A stretch of 34,508 nucleotides of DNA from JBDKTH01 sp964558295. GTDB lineage: Bacteria > Planctomycetota > Planctomycetia > Pirellulales > Thermoguttaceae. The stretch covers positions 1-34,508 of the forward strand of contig CAZLDQ010000033.1 of the NCBI GenBank assembly GCA_964558295.1, given 5' to 3'. The translations under genes and the position numbers were made by a program. The notes beneath the pieces are model-generated. The model worked only from the letters and a program-made list of their open reading frames with translations, was not told the DNA's origin and ran no database searches. Positions 7,881-16,710 of this stretch are shown here, one piece after another. Every line of letters starts with the position of its first letter. Position 1 is the stretch's first letter.

Positions 7881-8896
7881 AGATTCTGATCACCGGGGCG
7901 GCCGGCTTCATCGGCGGCTACGTGGTCGAGGAGTTTCTCGCGGCCGGGTACGAGGTGGTCGGGCTGGACAATTTTTCCAAGTACGGCGAGCTTCGCCCCC
8001 GCGGGGAGGGACATCCCCGCTACCGCTTCGTCCGGGGCGACGCCAAGGACGTGGGGCTGCTGGTCGATCTTTTGGCTGACTGCGACCACTTCTTGGCCGG
8101 CGCGGCGATGATCGGCGGAATTGCCTATTTCCATCGCCTTGCCTATGATCTGTTGGCCGAGAACGAACGGATCACGGCTGCCGCGTTTGACGCGGCCCTC
8201 CAGGCCCGCCGCGGGCGGCTGCAGAAGATCACCGTCCTTTCCTCGTCGATGGTGTTTGAAAACGCGACGCGGTTTCCTACCCCAGAAGACGAGGTTCACC
8301 GCTGCCCGCCGCCGTCGTCAACCTATGGTTTCCAGAAGCTGGCCGTGGAGTATTTCGCGCAAGGGGCGTACGAGCAGTATGGGCTTCCCTATACCATTGC
8401 ACGTCCGTTCAACTGCGTGGGAATCGGGGAACGTCGGGCGCAGGGGGATGCGGAAATCCTCTCGGGCGACGTAAAGCTGGCTTTGAGTCACGTCGTACCG
8501 GATCTGGCCCAAAAGGTTCTCAAAGGCCAGGACCCGCTCCATCTACTGGGCAGCGGGCGTCAAGTGCGGCACTACACCTATGGCGGCGACCTAGCCCGGG
8601 GAATTCGCCTCTGCGTGGAGCATCCGGCGGCACGCAACGAAGACTTCAACCTGTCGACGGCCACGCCGACCACCGTGTTGGAGCTGGCCGAGGCGATTTG
8701 GCGCAAGGTGCACGGTCCCGAGGTGCCGCTGCGTTACGTATGCGACGAGTCGTTCCCTTATGATGTCCAGTACCGCTCGCCCTCCGTAGAAAAGGCCAAA
8801 CGCCTGTTGGGCTTTGAAGCCACAACCACGCTGGACGAGATTCTCGACGAAGTGATCCCGTGGATTCGCGACCAGATTCAACAAGGGACGATCTGA
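7877..8896 (+). CDS. NAD-dependent sugar-nucleotide epimerase/dehydratase (extended SDR)
   Basis: 339 residues. MKILITGAAGFIGG supplies the NAD-binding GxxGxxG (residues 7-13), VLSSSMVFE the catalytic Ser region, and STYGFQKLAVE the YxxxK pair (Tyr150, Lys154). It most likely epimerises or decarboxylates a UDP-sugar, perhaps the uronate made by the preceding gene; the exact reaction is unknown. ATG 7877 overlaps the previous stop as ATGA, with CAGGAGA 6 bases upstream, so translation is probably coupled. The C-terminus (ATTTLDEILDEVIPWIRDQ) is typical for the family. Confidence 0.9.
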   Translation: MKILITGAAGFIGGYVVEEFLAAGYEVVGLDNFSKYGELRPRGEGHPRYRFVRGDAKDVGLLVDLLADCDHFLAGAAMIGGIAYFHRLAYDLLAENERITAAAFDAALQARRGRLQKITVLSSSMVFENATRFPTPEDEVHRCPPPSSTYGFQKLAVEYFAQGAYEQYGLPYTIARPFNCVGIGERRAQGDAEILSGDVKLALSHVVPDLAQKVLKGQDPLHLLGSGRQVRHYTYGGDLARGIRLCVEHPAARNEDFNLSTATPTTVLELAEAIWRKVHGPEVPLRYVCDESFPYDVQYRSPSVEKAKRLLGFEATTTLDEILDEVIPWIRDQIQQGTI

Positions 8897-9687
8897 TGGA
8901 TGCCGCGCTTCAAACGCCGAAGCCCGATGCCCCGTTGACGCTGATCGTTCCGGTTTACAACGAGGGGGAGAACTTCACCGGGCTGGTGGCGGAAATCGAA
9001 CGGCATGTGCCGGCGCCGTTTCAGATGCTCGTGATCTATGACTTCGACGAGGACACGACGCTCCCGGTCGCCCGGACTTTGGCCGCCGCCCGTCCGTGGC
9101 TCCGGCTTGTGCGCAACAACTTGGGACGTGGCGTGGCCAATGCACTCCGGGCCGGTTTTCAGAATGCTCCGCCGGGGCCGGCTTTGGTCGTGATGGCCGA
9201 CCTGTCTGACGATCTGGCCTGTGTGCCTCGTATGCTGGAGCTTTACCGGCAGGGGAACCTGGTGGTCGCGGGAAGCCGCTACATGCGTGGGGGCCGGCAA
9301 CTGGGCGGGCCGCTGGTGAAACGGACCCTCAGCCGGCTGGCCGGTCTGTCGCTTTACTATCTGGCCGGCCTGCCCACGCACGATGCCACGAACAATTTCC
9401 GGCTCTACGATGCCGAGTTGGTTCGCCAGTTGGGCATCGAAAGTCCCGCCGGATTCGCCGTGGCTTTGGAACTGACGGCCAAGGCCTTTGCCCACGGGGT
9501 GCCGATTGCGGAAGTGCCTACCACGTGGCGAGACCGGACGGCCGGGGAGTCGCGTTTTCGGCTGTTCAAGTGGCTGCCGAGTTACCTCCGGTGGTATTTG
9601 TTCACCCTGGCCGCGGTCCCCGGTCGTTGGCGTCGGCGGCGACGTGATGGGCGTCTGGTGACAAGCGACGATGGAATTGAACCATAG
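8896..9687 (+). CDS. Family 2 glycosyltransferase, polyprenyl-phosphate sugar synthase type
   Basis: 263 residues, GT-A fold. LTLIVPVYNEGENF opens the domain, LVIYDFDEDTT and VVMADLSDD give the acidic metal and nucleotide sites, VVAGSRYMRGG is a signature of the DPM1-like group, and ALELTAKAFAHGVPIAEVP closes the catalytic core. Such enzymes load a sugar on polyprenyl phosphate at the cytoplasmic face, the donor form used by GT-C enzymes such as the one at 5092. A basic tail (RWRRRRRDGR) follows hydrophobic residues and could bind the membrane. ATG 8896 overlaps the previous TGA by one base. Confidence 0.88.
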   Translation: MDAALQTPKPDAPLTLIVPVYNEGENFTGLVAEIERHVPAPFQMLVIYDFDEDTTLPVARTLAAARPWLRLVRNNLGRGVANALRAGFQNAPPGPALVVMADLSDDLACVPRMLELYRQGNLVVAGSRYMRGGRQLGGPLVKRTLSRLAGLSLYYLAGLPTHDATNNFRLYDAELVRQLGIESPAGFAVALELTAKAFAHGVPIAEVPTTWRDRTAGESRFRLFKWLPSYLRWYLFTLAAVPGRWRRRRRDGRLVTSDDGIEP

Positions 9688-9705
9688 CGGAAAGGCGGTT
9701 GCTGC

Positions 9706-11163
9706 ATGCGAATTGCTGGCTTGGAGCTTCCGAAGAACGGCCCGTGGGGCCTCGCCGCCTCGGCGGTCCGAACACCGGCCTTCTGGCTTGGGCTTCAGAT
9801 GTTGCTCGTGGTGCTGGCGATCCAGTTCCGCATAGGCTGGGCAGCGCACGAGGTACCCGATACGTACAGCTACCTCCGGACCGGCAAGCTGCCTGTAGCG
9901 CAGATGCTCGTCAGCATTCGCACGGTCGGCTACCCGTTGTTTCTCCGTGCCGTGGCCCTGGTCTCGCCCGACCTGGGGCTGGTGCCGGTGGTTCATTTTC
10001 TCTTCCACCTCGTGGCGGTCGTGCTGTTCTACTGGGGATTGCGGCGTTTCGGAAGCCAGCCCTGGCAAGCCTTTGCAGCAAGCTCGGGCGTTCTCTGGAC
10101 GATCGTACAAGATCCAGCCGTTCAGGACTTGGCGAGCGACTGCCTGGCCCGCTCGTTGGCGGTTCTCGTGATCGGTTGCCTGTTGCACGTGGTGGCCGAC
10201 CCGCGGCGAGTGTTCCCCTGGCTTGGGCTGACGGTGCTCTTGATCGCAGCCTATCAGGTCCGTCCGGCCATGCTTTTTCTGGTTCCTCTGGTTCCCCTGC
10301 TGGGGCTTGTGTTTTTGGGCCTTCATGCGGGCTGGCACGGCGGGCCGTTCCGCTGGAAATCGCCGGCAGCGGCGTTGGCGGCCGTGGCCTTTGTTCCGCT
10401 GTTGGGCTTCTGCCTGTTGCGTTGGATCGTGGTCGGACATTTTGGTCTGGTGGAGTTTGGCGGCTGGAATCTGGCCGGTATCGCCATCGAAATGCTCGAC
10501 CGCCCGCTGATCGACACCCAGCTTCCCGACTCATGGCGCCCGCTGGCTCGCGAGATCCTTGCCGCCCGTGAGGAAGCCCATCGCAAAGGGAATCTTCCGA
10601 GCGCGTTTCAGAACGGCCGAATCGTCGTGGCACAGCTCTTCACGAATTATGACATCAACATCTACCAGGCTGCGATCCCTGTGTTTCGCCGGCGCTACGG
10701 CGAAGAGAACGACATCTTTACCAATCGGGCGATCAACCGCGATCTGGCGGGGATGTCGAAGGCGGTGCTCCACCACTACCGAGCAGCTTATGTCCGCTTC
10801 ATCGTGCAGAACTACCTGGCCGGACTCGGGGGCATCCTGCAAGCCAACCTGATCCTCCCCTTCTTCCTGGCACTGGCCGTCTTCTTGTGCCTGTTTCGAA
10901 ACCTCGTTTGGCCGCGGCCCGCGAATCGTCCTCGTGGCCCGGACGACATCGCCGCCTCGTTTGTCATGCAACTGGCCCTCGTGCTCGGAGTGCTGTTCAC
11001 GCTCAGCAGCCTGCTGCTAGTGGTCCTAGTGCAAATGCCGATCGGGCGTTACCTGATCACTGCGGCCCTGTTCCTTCCGTCGATCTGCACGCTTTGGATA
11101 CTCCAGGAAATTGAACTGATCGCGGCCGAAGCACGTCTCACCTACGGGGCCAAGTACGAATGA
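9706..11163 (+). CDS. Multi-pass membrane protein, probable GT-C-like transferase or polymerase
   Basis: 485 residues with about ten hydrophobic segments (for example LQMLLVVLAIQFRI, VLVIGCLLHVVAD, ANLILPFFLALAVFLCLF). The first outer loop holds HEVPDTYSYLRTGKLP, with acidic and aromatic residues reminiscent of GT-C loops, and HFLFHLVAVVLFYWGLRRFG resembles the first helices of that superfamily. A soluble loop of about 100 residues sits near the middle (QLPDSWRPLAREILAAREEA onward). No family was identified with confidence; Wzy-like polymerase is an alternative. The start has GGAAAGGCGG upstream. The stop overlaps the GT4 start (ATGA), which places it firmly in the operon. Confidence 0.7.
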   Translation: MRIAGLELPKNGPWGLAASAVRTPAFWLGLQMLLVVLAIQFRIGWAAHEVPDTYSYLRTGKLPVAQMLVSIRTVGYPLFLRAVALVSPDLGLVPVVHFLFHLVAVVLFYWGLRRFGSQPWQAFAASSGVLWTIVQDPAVQDLASDCLARSLAVLVIGCLLHVVADPRRVFPWLGLTVLLIAAYQVRPAMLFLVPLVPLLGLVFLGLHAGWHGGPFRWKSPAAALAAVAFVPLLGFCLLRWIVVGHFGLVEFGGWNLAGIAIEMLDRPLIDTQLPDSWRPLAREILAAREEAHRKGNLPSAFQNGRIVVAQLFTNYDINIYQAAIPVFRRRYGEENDIFTNRAINRDLAGMSKAVLHHYRAAYVRFIVQNYLAGLGGILQANLILPFFLALAVFLCLFRNLVWPRPANRPRGPDDIAASFVMQLALVLGVLFTLSSLLLVVLVQMPIGRYLITAALFLPSICTLWILQEIELIAAEARLTYGAKYE

Positions 11164-12356
11164 TTGAGCCAGGCAGGCAATATCCGAGGACCGATGCCGA
11201 GGAGGTCCCACCACAGTTGGCCGGCAAGCGGATTCTCGTCGTGCTCGGTTGCCTTGACTTAGGGGGGAGCGAACGTCAGGCGATTCAGTTGGCTGACAGT
11301 CTGGTGCGCCGCCAAAAGGCCGTGGTCGAGGTCTGGGGGTTTCGCCCACCGGGACGTGCGGCCGAGTTGTGCGACCAGTTCGGCATTCCCTGGCGTTCGG
11401 TCGAAGAACCCTGGGGGCCGGGGCTGCTGCGATGGCCAGGGATGGTCTGGAATCTGGGCCGCCTGTTGCGCGAGGCGAAGCCCGACATCCTCCTCCCCTA
11501 CACTTCGTTTCCCAACGTGGTCTGCGGCTTGGCGTGGCGGCTTTCCGGTGCCCGGGTTTGCATCTGGAATCAGCGCGATGCGGGCTTGAAATTGTCCTCC
11601 CCCGCAGTGCGTTGGGCGGTCCGCAATACGCCCCTATTCTTGAGCAACTCCCAGGTGGGAGCCGAAGTCCTCCAGACCCGCTTCCGCGTCAAGCCCGACC
11701 GGGTGCGTGTCGTTCCCAATGGGGTTCGGCTGCCGCCGGCACGAAGCGACCGCCGGGCGTGGCGCACCCAGTTGGGTATTGACGAGTCGTGCTTTGTTGC
11801 CTGTATGCTGGCCAATATCCAACCGAACAAGGACCACGTCACACTGCTCAAGGCCTGGCGCAGGGTCGTCGATCGACTGGCCCCCCAGGACCGCGAGGCG
11901 GTTTTGCTTCTGGCGGGCCGACCGGATCGCATCGAGGGGCTGATTGCCTTGACCGGCGAGTTGCAATTGGAGGACAACGTCCGTTTCTTCGGCCCGGTCG
12001 ACGACATTGCGGGCCTGCTCGGGGCCGTCGATTTGGGCGTCTACAGTTCTCCGGCCGAAGGTTGTCCCAACGGCGTGTTGGAATGTATGGCCGCCGGCTT
12101 GCCTCTGGTGGGCACCGACACCCCCGGAATCCGCGAAGCCGTCGGCCCCGACGGTCTCCCCTGGCTCGCTCCACCGGGCAACGTTCCATTGTTGGCCGAC
12201 CGGATTCTCGCGCTGGCCGCCGACCCTATCGCGCGGGCTCGACTCGGTCAAGCGTATCACACTCGCGCCGAAAGCCACTTCAGCATCGACCGCCTGAACA
12301 CCGAGATGGATTCGCTCCTGACGGCCGCTTGGCACACGGGCCGTTGGCCGCAATGA
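11160..12356 (+). CDS. Family 4 glycosyltransferase
   Basis: 398 residues, GT-B fold, retaining. The N-terminal domain begins KRILVVLGCLDLGGSERQ, with the donor-family SER pattern. The C-terminal domain has VVPNGVRLP, LLAGRPDRIEGL, VRFFGPVDDIAGLL and the E-x7-E signature in SPAEGCPNGVLECMAAGLPLVGTD. It would add a sugar to a lipid-linked acceptor in the cytoplasm. Last gene of the operon, coupled to the preceding membrane protein by an ATGA overlap. It ends 4 bases before the stop of the convergent flippase gene, with no room for a separate terminator. Confidence 0.92.
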   Translation: MIEPGRQYPRTDAEEVPPQLAGKRILVVLGCLDLGGSERQAIQLADSLVRRQKAVVEVWGFRPPGRAAELCDQFGIPWRSVEEPWGPGLLRWPGMVWNLGRLLREAKPDILLPYTSFPNVVCGLAWRLSGARVCIWNQRDAGLKLSSPAVRWAVRNTPLFLSNSQVGAEVLQTRFRVKPDRVRVVPNGVRLPPARSDRRAWRTQLGIDESCFVACMLANIQPNKDHVTLLKAWRRVVDRLAPQDREAVLLLAGRPDRIEGLIALTGELQLEDNVRFFGPVDDIAGLLGAVDLGVYSSPAEGCPNGVLECMAAGLPLVGTDTPGIREAVGPDGLPWLAPPGNVPLLADRILALAADPIARARLGQAYHTRAESHFSIDRLNTEMDSLLTAAWHTGRWPQ

Positions 12357-12360
12357 GACG

Positions 12361-13929
12361 CTACATCTCAAACGGCGAAGGACCGGCCTGGGCTTCAGGC
12401 TTGGAATCGGGCTGTTCTGGTTCTGGGGCCGGCGAGGTTCGCCGCGTCAGGAAGTGCCAGAGTCTCAGGAGGAACTCGTCGCGTTCGAGGAGCAAGACGA
12501 TGGCATAGACGAGTCCGCCGCAGACGGCCCCCACAGCGGAACTCCAACGAAACCCGAGGGCGACGATCGGATAGGCCACCAGTGCGGCAATCGCACCGGC
12601 CACAAGGGCGCGACCCAACGCGCCGCCTGTGCCGGCAAACACGGCGTTTCCCTCCCGGCGAGCGATCAGCCAACTCATGATTGCGGCCGTCAAGAGGAAA
12701 TAGAACGACGTGGCGACGGCGATGCCTGCGGCGCCATGGCTGCGGATCAGGAGGACCTTGAGAATCACGCCGAGCGTAAACCCGGCGACGCCGACAAACA
12801 CCGGTGTGCGCGTGTCCCCGAGCGAATAGAACACTTTGGAGGTGATCTCTCCCAGGCCGGCGCCGATGACGGCTCCCAGGTAGAACACCAGCAGCAGTGC
12901 TACTGCTCGGGTATCGGCCGAGGTGAACTTTCCGCGCTCCAAGAGGTCGCGGATCAAAGGCTCGTGGTAACAAAGCAGGGCGACGGTCAGAGGAACCAGC
13001 ACCACGATGAGGAATCGCAGGGCATAGGCGATTTCCGCACGAAATTCGGTTGTGCGTCCCGCGGCCCAATGCCGGGCGAAGTTGGGAAACACGACCACGG
13101 AAAAGCTGCCCGTGCTGATCAACAACAGAGCCGTCGCCACGCGCCAGGCATAGCCCAACTGGGCAATGCTTCCGCCAGGCAGCGCGGAAGCCAGATAGCG
13201 GTCGACCAACGGATCGATCCGATAATAGACGGCTCCGACAACCAGCGGGACGAGCAGGGCCAGACAGCGCCGCGTTCCCGCTTGCGATTGACCGCATCGC
13301 AGATGGACGACTGGGAAGGGCAATTGGATCACGACGGCCACGACCGAGCCGGCCAGAACGGCCCAGCCCACACCGACGATGCTGTGTACGGGAATCATGA
13401 CGACCAGAGCCAGCGTCACGGCCGTGCCGACAACCGTTGACAGCGCGGGGAGGGCAAACCGCCGATGGCAGTGATAGATCGCCTGGAGATGCGTAATCAG
13501 GCCATTGGTCAACACCAGCCAACCGAGGATGCGAAGCAGTTGGACGGTCAATTCAAACCGTTCGCCCGCGAAGCCCGGGTACAGAAGCCCGGTCAAGGGA
13601 CGAGCCAGGAAGAAGGTCGCCAGCGACAGCGAACCGGCGACGAGTACAAGAATTGCGCCGATATTGCCGGCCGTCGCCCAAGCTTGCTTCGGGTTGCCGC
13701 TGTCAAGCTGCTCACTGAAGATGGGGACAAACGTATAACTCAACGAGCCAAAAAAGATCGCACTGAGCACGGTCGGCAGGGCCAACGCGGCGACAAAGGC
13801 GTCCATGTCTTCTGACGCGCCGAAGTATTTGGCCAGCAGAAGCTGGAAGACGAACTGGATGACCAGTTGTGCGAGCGCGCAAAGGCTCACCCAGCCGGCC
13901 GATCGCAATGAGGCATGTTCGCCTGCCAT
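12361..13929 (-). CDS. MurJ/MviN-like lipid-linked oligosaccharide flippase
   Basis: About 522 residues with some 14 membrane segments, MOP superfamily. Visible signatures include LLAKYFGASEDMDAFVAALALP in the first helices, SYTFVPIFSEQ, LLERGKFTSADT and KVFYSLGDTRTPVFVGV, all typical of MurJ-like proteins. MurJ flips lipid II; copies inside glycan clusters may flip other undecaprenyl-linked units, which fits this location. The start at ATG 13929 (MAGEHASLRSAGWVSL) is preceded by GGAGAG. The cytoplasmic C-terminus is proline- and acid-rich. Convergent with the GT4 gene, 4 bases apart. Confidence 0.88.
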   Translation of the reverse strand: MAGEHASLRSAGWVSLCALAQLVIQFVFQLLLAKYFGASEDMDAFVAALALPTVLSAIFFGSLSYTFVPIFSEQLDSGNPKQAWATAGNIGAILVLVAGSLSLATFFLARPLTGLLYPGFAGERFELTVQLLRILGWLVLTNGLITHLQAIYHCHRRFALPALSTVVGTAVTLALVVMIPVHSIVGVGWAVLAGSVVAVVIQLPFPVVHLRCGQSQAGTRRCLALLVPLVVGAVYYRIDPLVDRYLASALPGGSIAQLGYAWRVATALLLISTGSFSVVVFPNFARHWAAGRTTEFRAEIAYALRFLIVVLVPLTVALLCYHEPLIRDLLERGKFTSADTRAVALLLVFYLGAVIGAGLGEITSKVFYSLGDTRTPVFVGVAGFTLGVILKVLLIRSHGAAGIAVATSFYFLLTAAIMSWLIARREGNAVFAGTGGALGRALVAGAIAALVAYPIVALGFRWSSAVGAVCGGLVYAIVLLLERDEFLLRLWHFLTRRTSPAPEPEQPDSKPEAQAGPSPFEM

Positions 13930-14459
13930 GAATTGACGTCTCTCCACGACTCCTGCTTGCCCTGCCTGCGGTCCCTCGAGCCGCCGACAACCGATTTCCC
14001 CCGGCCAACGTGCGTTGACGCGGGCCAAGACCACCTACTAGGATACGGTAAGACGCGGTGGGCGGACCAGGGAAACCTCCCTACTGTAACGGTTGGCCGT
14101 CGATTGGGAAACAGATCCTGATGCATTGTTGGAGGGGATTTGACGCACACGATCGGGAATGGACGGCGAGCCCCCCAACACGGCGGAGGATTAATGTCGA
14201 ATGTCGAAAGGTCAAATGACGACAAAATGACAACAGAACAACGTCCGAAGGGGATAATGCCGTGCGGCCTTTGGTCATTCGTGCTTCGGCCTTCCTGCGT
14301 CATCTGATCTTTCGACATTCGGGTTTCCCGAACACCGGTGTTGTTCATCACGCCCCGTTAGCGGTGGTCCGGGTAGCGCAACACCAGGAGGGCGTTCCCT
14401 ACAAGTTTCCGTCATCCCAATCCCATTAGGGAGAGGGGGTGAGACCAGGCGAGTTTACC
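13930..14459. other. Divergent intergenic region, 530 bp, with a large inverted repeat
   Basis: It separates the flippase and the amidotransferase. The only clear structure is the inverted repeat at 14198-14321. No convincing small gene or RNA was recognised. Confidence 0.55.
14198..14321. repeat. Inverted repeat, 24-base arms, 76-base centre
   Basis: Left arm 14198-14221 begins cgaatgtcgaaaggtcaaat; right arm 14298-14321 is its reverse complement at 22 of 24 positions. The words (ATGTCGAA, AAATGACG) resemble those in the repeats at 26.3 and 28.9 kb. It may form a long cruciform or RNA hairpin upstream of asnB. Confidence 0.8.
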
Positions 14460-16442
14460 ATGTGCGGTATCACGGGATTGATCCACCCCGCGGGCGAAGA
14501 TCCAGCGGGACTTCGCGCCACGGTGGAAAAGATGACCCAAACGCTTGCCCATCGGGGCCCCGATGCGGCCGGCGTTTGGGTCGATCCGGCATGTGGCGTG
14601 GCCTTGGGCCACCGCCGGCTCTCGGTGCTCGATCTCTCGGCGCATGGCAGCCAACCGATGCAGTCGTCCTGCGGCCAGCTTTGGCTGGTCTACAATGGGG
14701 AGATCTACAATCACGCCTCCTTGCGGCGTGAGTTGGTCGCGCGAGGCCACCTGTTTCGCGGCCACGGCGATACCGAGGTCCTGTTGGCGGCACTTCGTGA
14801 GTGGGGGGCTGAAGAAACCTTGCAGCGTCTGGTCGGGATGTTTGCCTTCGCCCTCTGGGATCGCCAGACACAGGTTCTCACCCTAGCCCGCGATGCGATC
14901 GGCATCAAACCGCTCTATTACGGCTGGCAGAATGGCCGCTTCCTGTTTGGCTCGGAACTGAAGGCCTTGCGGGCCCATCCTGAGTTTCTCGGCGAGATCG
15001 ACCGCGAGGCGATTGCCCTGTTTCTGCGGCACAACTATGTGCCCGGACCGCGGTCAGTCTATCGGGGCATTTTCAAGCTGCCGCCGGGCAGCCTGCTTCG
15101 CGTAGCCTGCCAGACGGCGACCGTGGAAGTCGCCCCGCGCGTCTGGTGGGATCTGAAAGACGTGGCGGACGAAGGCCGGCAGAACCCTTTCCGGGGCACG
15201 CCCGAAGAGGCGGTCGAGGAGCTGGACCGCCGGCTTCGCAACGCGGTGCAGATGGAGATGGAGGCCGACGTCCCGCTGGGCGTCTTCCTTTCGGGCGGAA
15301 TCGATTCGTCGACGGTCGTGGCTCTGATGCAAGCCCAGAGCACACGGCCGGTGAAAACCTTCACCATTGGGTTTGAAGAAGCGGCCTACAACGAAGCGGT
15401 GCATGCCCAGGCCGTGGCCAGACACCTTGGCACCGAGCATACCGAGTACTACGTCACGGGCGACGAAGCCCGCGAGGTCATTCCCCGACTCGCCGAACTC
15501 TACGACGAACCGTTTGCCGACTCCTCGCAGATTCCCACGTTTCTTCTGGCGCGGCTGACGCGCCGCCACGTAACCGTCAGCCTTTCGGGAGACGGCGGCG
15601 ACGAGCTGTTTGGCGGTTACGACCGCTACGGGTATTTGGAAGGGCTTTGGCGTCGCGTTGGGTGGTGTCCCTCGTCCTGGCGGCGGCTTGGCGCGAAGAC
15701 TGCCGGTGCCCTCGGAGCTTGGCTTCCTTCCCGGCTGGGCGGGAAGTTCCATACCCTTGCGGATATCCTCTCGCCCGTCTCGGGGATCGACTTCTACGCC
15801 CATTTCAACACCCATTGGCGCAACCCCGCCGAGATCGTCTGTGGTGCGAGTCCTGGGGCAACGCTTTTCAGTTCCGAGGATCGGTGGCCCGAAGGGCGGA
15901 CGCTCCAGGAACAGATGATGTACCTCGACGCGAGAACGTATCTGCCCGATGATATCCTGGTAAAGGTCGACCGGGCCAGTATGGCGGTGAGCTTGGAGGT
16001 GCGCGTACCGCTGTTGGATCCGCGCGTCGTGGCGTTTGCCTGGACGCTCCCCCAGTCGTTCAAAGTGCGCGAGGGTCGGACGAAGTGGGTCCTGCGTCAA
16101 GTACTCAGCCGCTACGTGCCACGCGAGTTGATCGACCGGCCGAAGATGGGCTTTGGGATTCCGCTGGACGTCTGGCTGCGTGGGCCGCTGCGTGCCTGGG
16201 CCGAAGCCCTATTGGACGAACGCCGGTTGCGTAACGAAGGCTTTTTTGATCCGGTCCCCATTCGCCGCAAATGGGCCGAACACCTTTCCGGACGGACCGA
16301 CTGGCACTACCTGCTCTGGGACGTGCTCATGGTCCAAGCGTGGCTGGAGACGCATCGCAACATGGCCGCAGAAGGGTTCAGGAGTCAGGGGGCTGGATTT
16401 CCCCGTGAACGTCTCCCCGGAATCCAGGCCCCTCAGTCCTGA
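14460..16442 (+). CDS. asnB: Glutamine-dependent asparagine synthetase-like amidotransferase
   Basis: 660 residues. The glutaminase domain starts MCGITGL with catalytic Cys2, so ATG 14460 must be the start; AHRGPDAAG, LVYNGEIYNH and GHGDTEVLL follow. The synthetase domain has the PP-loop LSGGIDSSTVVAL (SGGIDSS at 278-284) and SLSGDGGDELFGGYDRY. Known enzymes convert aspartate to asparagine with ATP and glutamine; paralogues in surface-glycan loci can amidate uronic acids (WbpS-type). Its place beside a UDP-sugar dehydrogenase operon and a flippase favours the second role, but asparagine synthesis cannot be excluded. The last 20 or so residues (RSQGAGFPRERLPGIQAPQS) look non-conserved and adjoin a gene remnant. 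Confidence 0.9.
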   Translation: MCGITGLIHPAGEDPAGLRATVEKMTQTLAHRGPDAAGVWVDPACGVALGHRRLSVLDLSAHGSQPMQSSCGQLWLVYNGEIYNHASLRRELVARGHLFRGHGDTEVLLAALREWGAEETLQRLVGMFAFALWDRQTQVLTLARDAIGIKPLYYGWQNGRFLFGSELKALRAHPEFLGEIDREAIALFLRHNYVPGPRSVYRGIFKLPPGSLLRVACQTATVEVAPRVWWDLKDVADEGRQNPFRGTPEEAVEELDRRLRNAVQMEMEADVPLGVFLSGGIDSSTVVALMQAQSTRPVKTFTIGFEEAAYNEAVHAQAVARHLGTEHTEYYVTGDEAREVIPRLAELYDEPFADSSQIPTFLLARLTRRHVTVSLSGDGGDELFGGYDRYGYLEGLWRRVGWCPSSWRRLGAKTAGALGAWLPSRLGGKFHTLADILSPVSGIDFYAHFNTHWRNPAEIVCGASPGATLFSSEDRWPEGRTLQEQMMYLDARTYLPDDILVKVDRASMAVSLEVRVPLLDPRVVAFAWTLPQSFKVREGRTKWVLRQVLSRYVPRELIDRPKMGFGIPLDVWLRGPLRAWAEALLDERRLRNEGFFDPVPIRRKWAEHLSGRTDWHYLLWDVLMVQAWLETHRNMAAEGFRSQGAGFPRERLPGIQAPQS

Positions 16443-16710
16443 CCGGCTCCGGTGATGGCCTTGTTGCGATGGGGACAGAGTCTTCAGGAACACTTCCGTC
16501 GGACCGACCAACCTGCTCACTTTCCCTGGCCGCGTAGTTTGAGCGGCATGGGAATCTCGACGATCCGGCAGCCGTGTTGTACGGCCTTGCTTGTCAGTTC
16601 GGTCGCGATTTCGAAGCTGTCGACGAACACGAGCACACATTGGACGAGCCGGCTGTTCCTCCCACGGTGGCCGCTGAGCAGATCGGTCCGCCGAGTTCGT
16701 ATCGTTCAAG
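16443..16710 (-). pseudogene. Decayed C-terminal fragment of a family 2 glycosyltransferase
   Basis: On the minus strand the frame to 16517 reads FEIATELTSKAVQHGCRIVE then IPMPLKLRGQGK and a stop. This matches the end of the GT2 catalytic core (compare ALELTAKAFAHGVPIAEVP in the gene at 8896). Removing two bases near the stop restores GKSRLVGPTEVFLKTL, as expected after that core. No start codon or N-terminal domain exists; upstream lies the stop of the isomerase-like gene. It is therefore a truncated, frameshifted remnant between asnB and its neighbour. Confidence 0.5.

Noticed and set aside
8878..10440. Long open frame (about 520 codons) on the minus strand
   Set aside because: It is antisense to the GT2 and membrane-protein genes, has Gln/His/Arg-rich composition typical of GC-rich shadow frames, and shows no domain.
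12454..13440. Open frame of about 328 codons on the plus strand
   Set aside because: It is antisense to the MurJ-like gene and extremely rich in Asp, Gln, Gly and Arg, as expected for the complement of hydrophobic codons.
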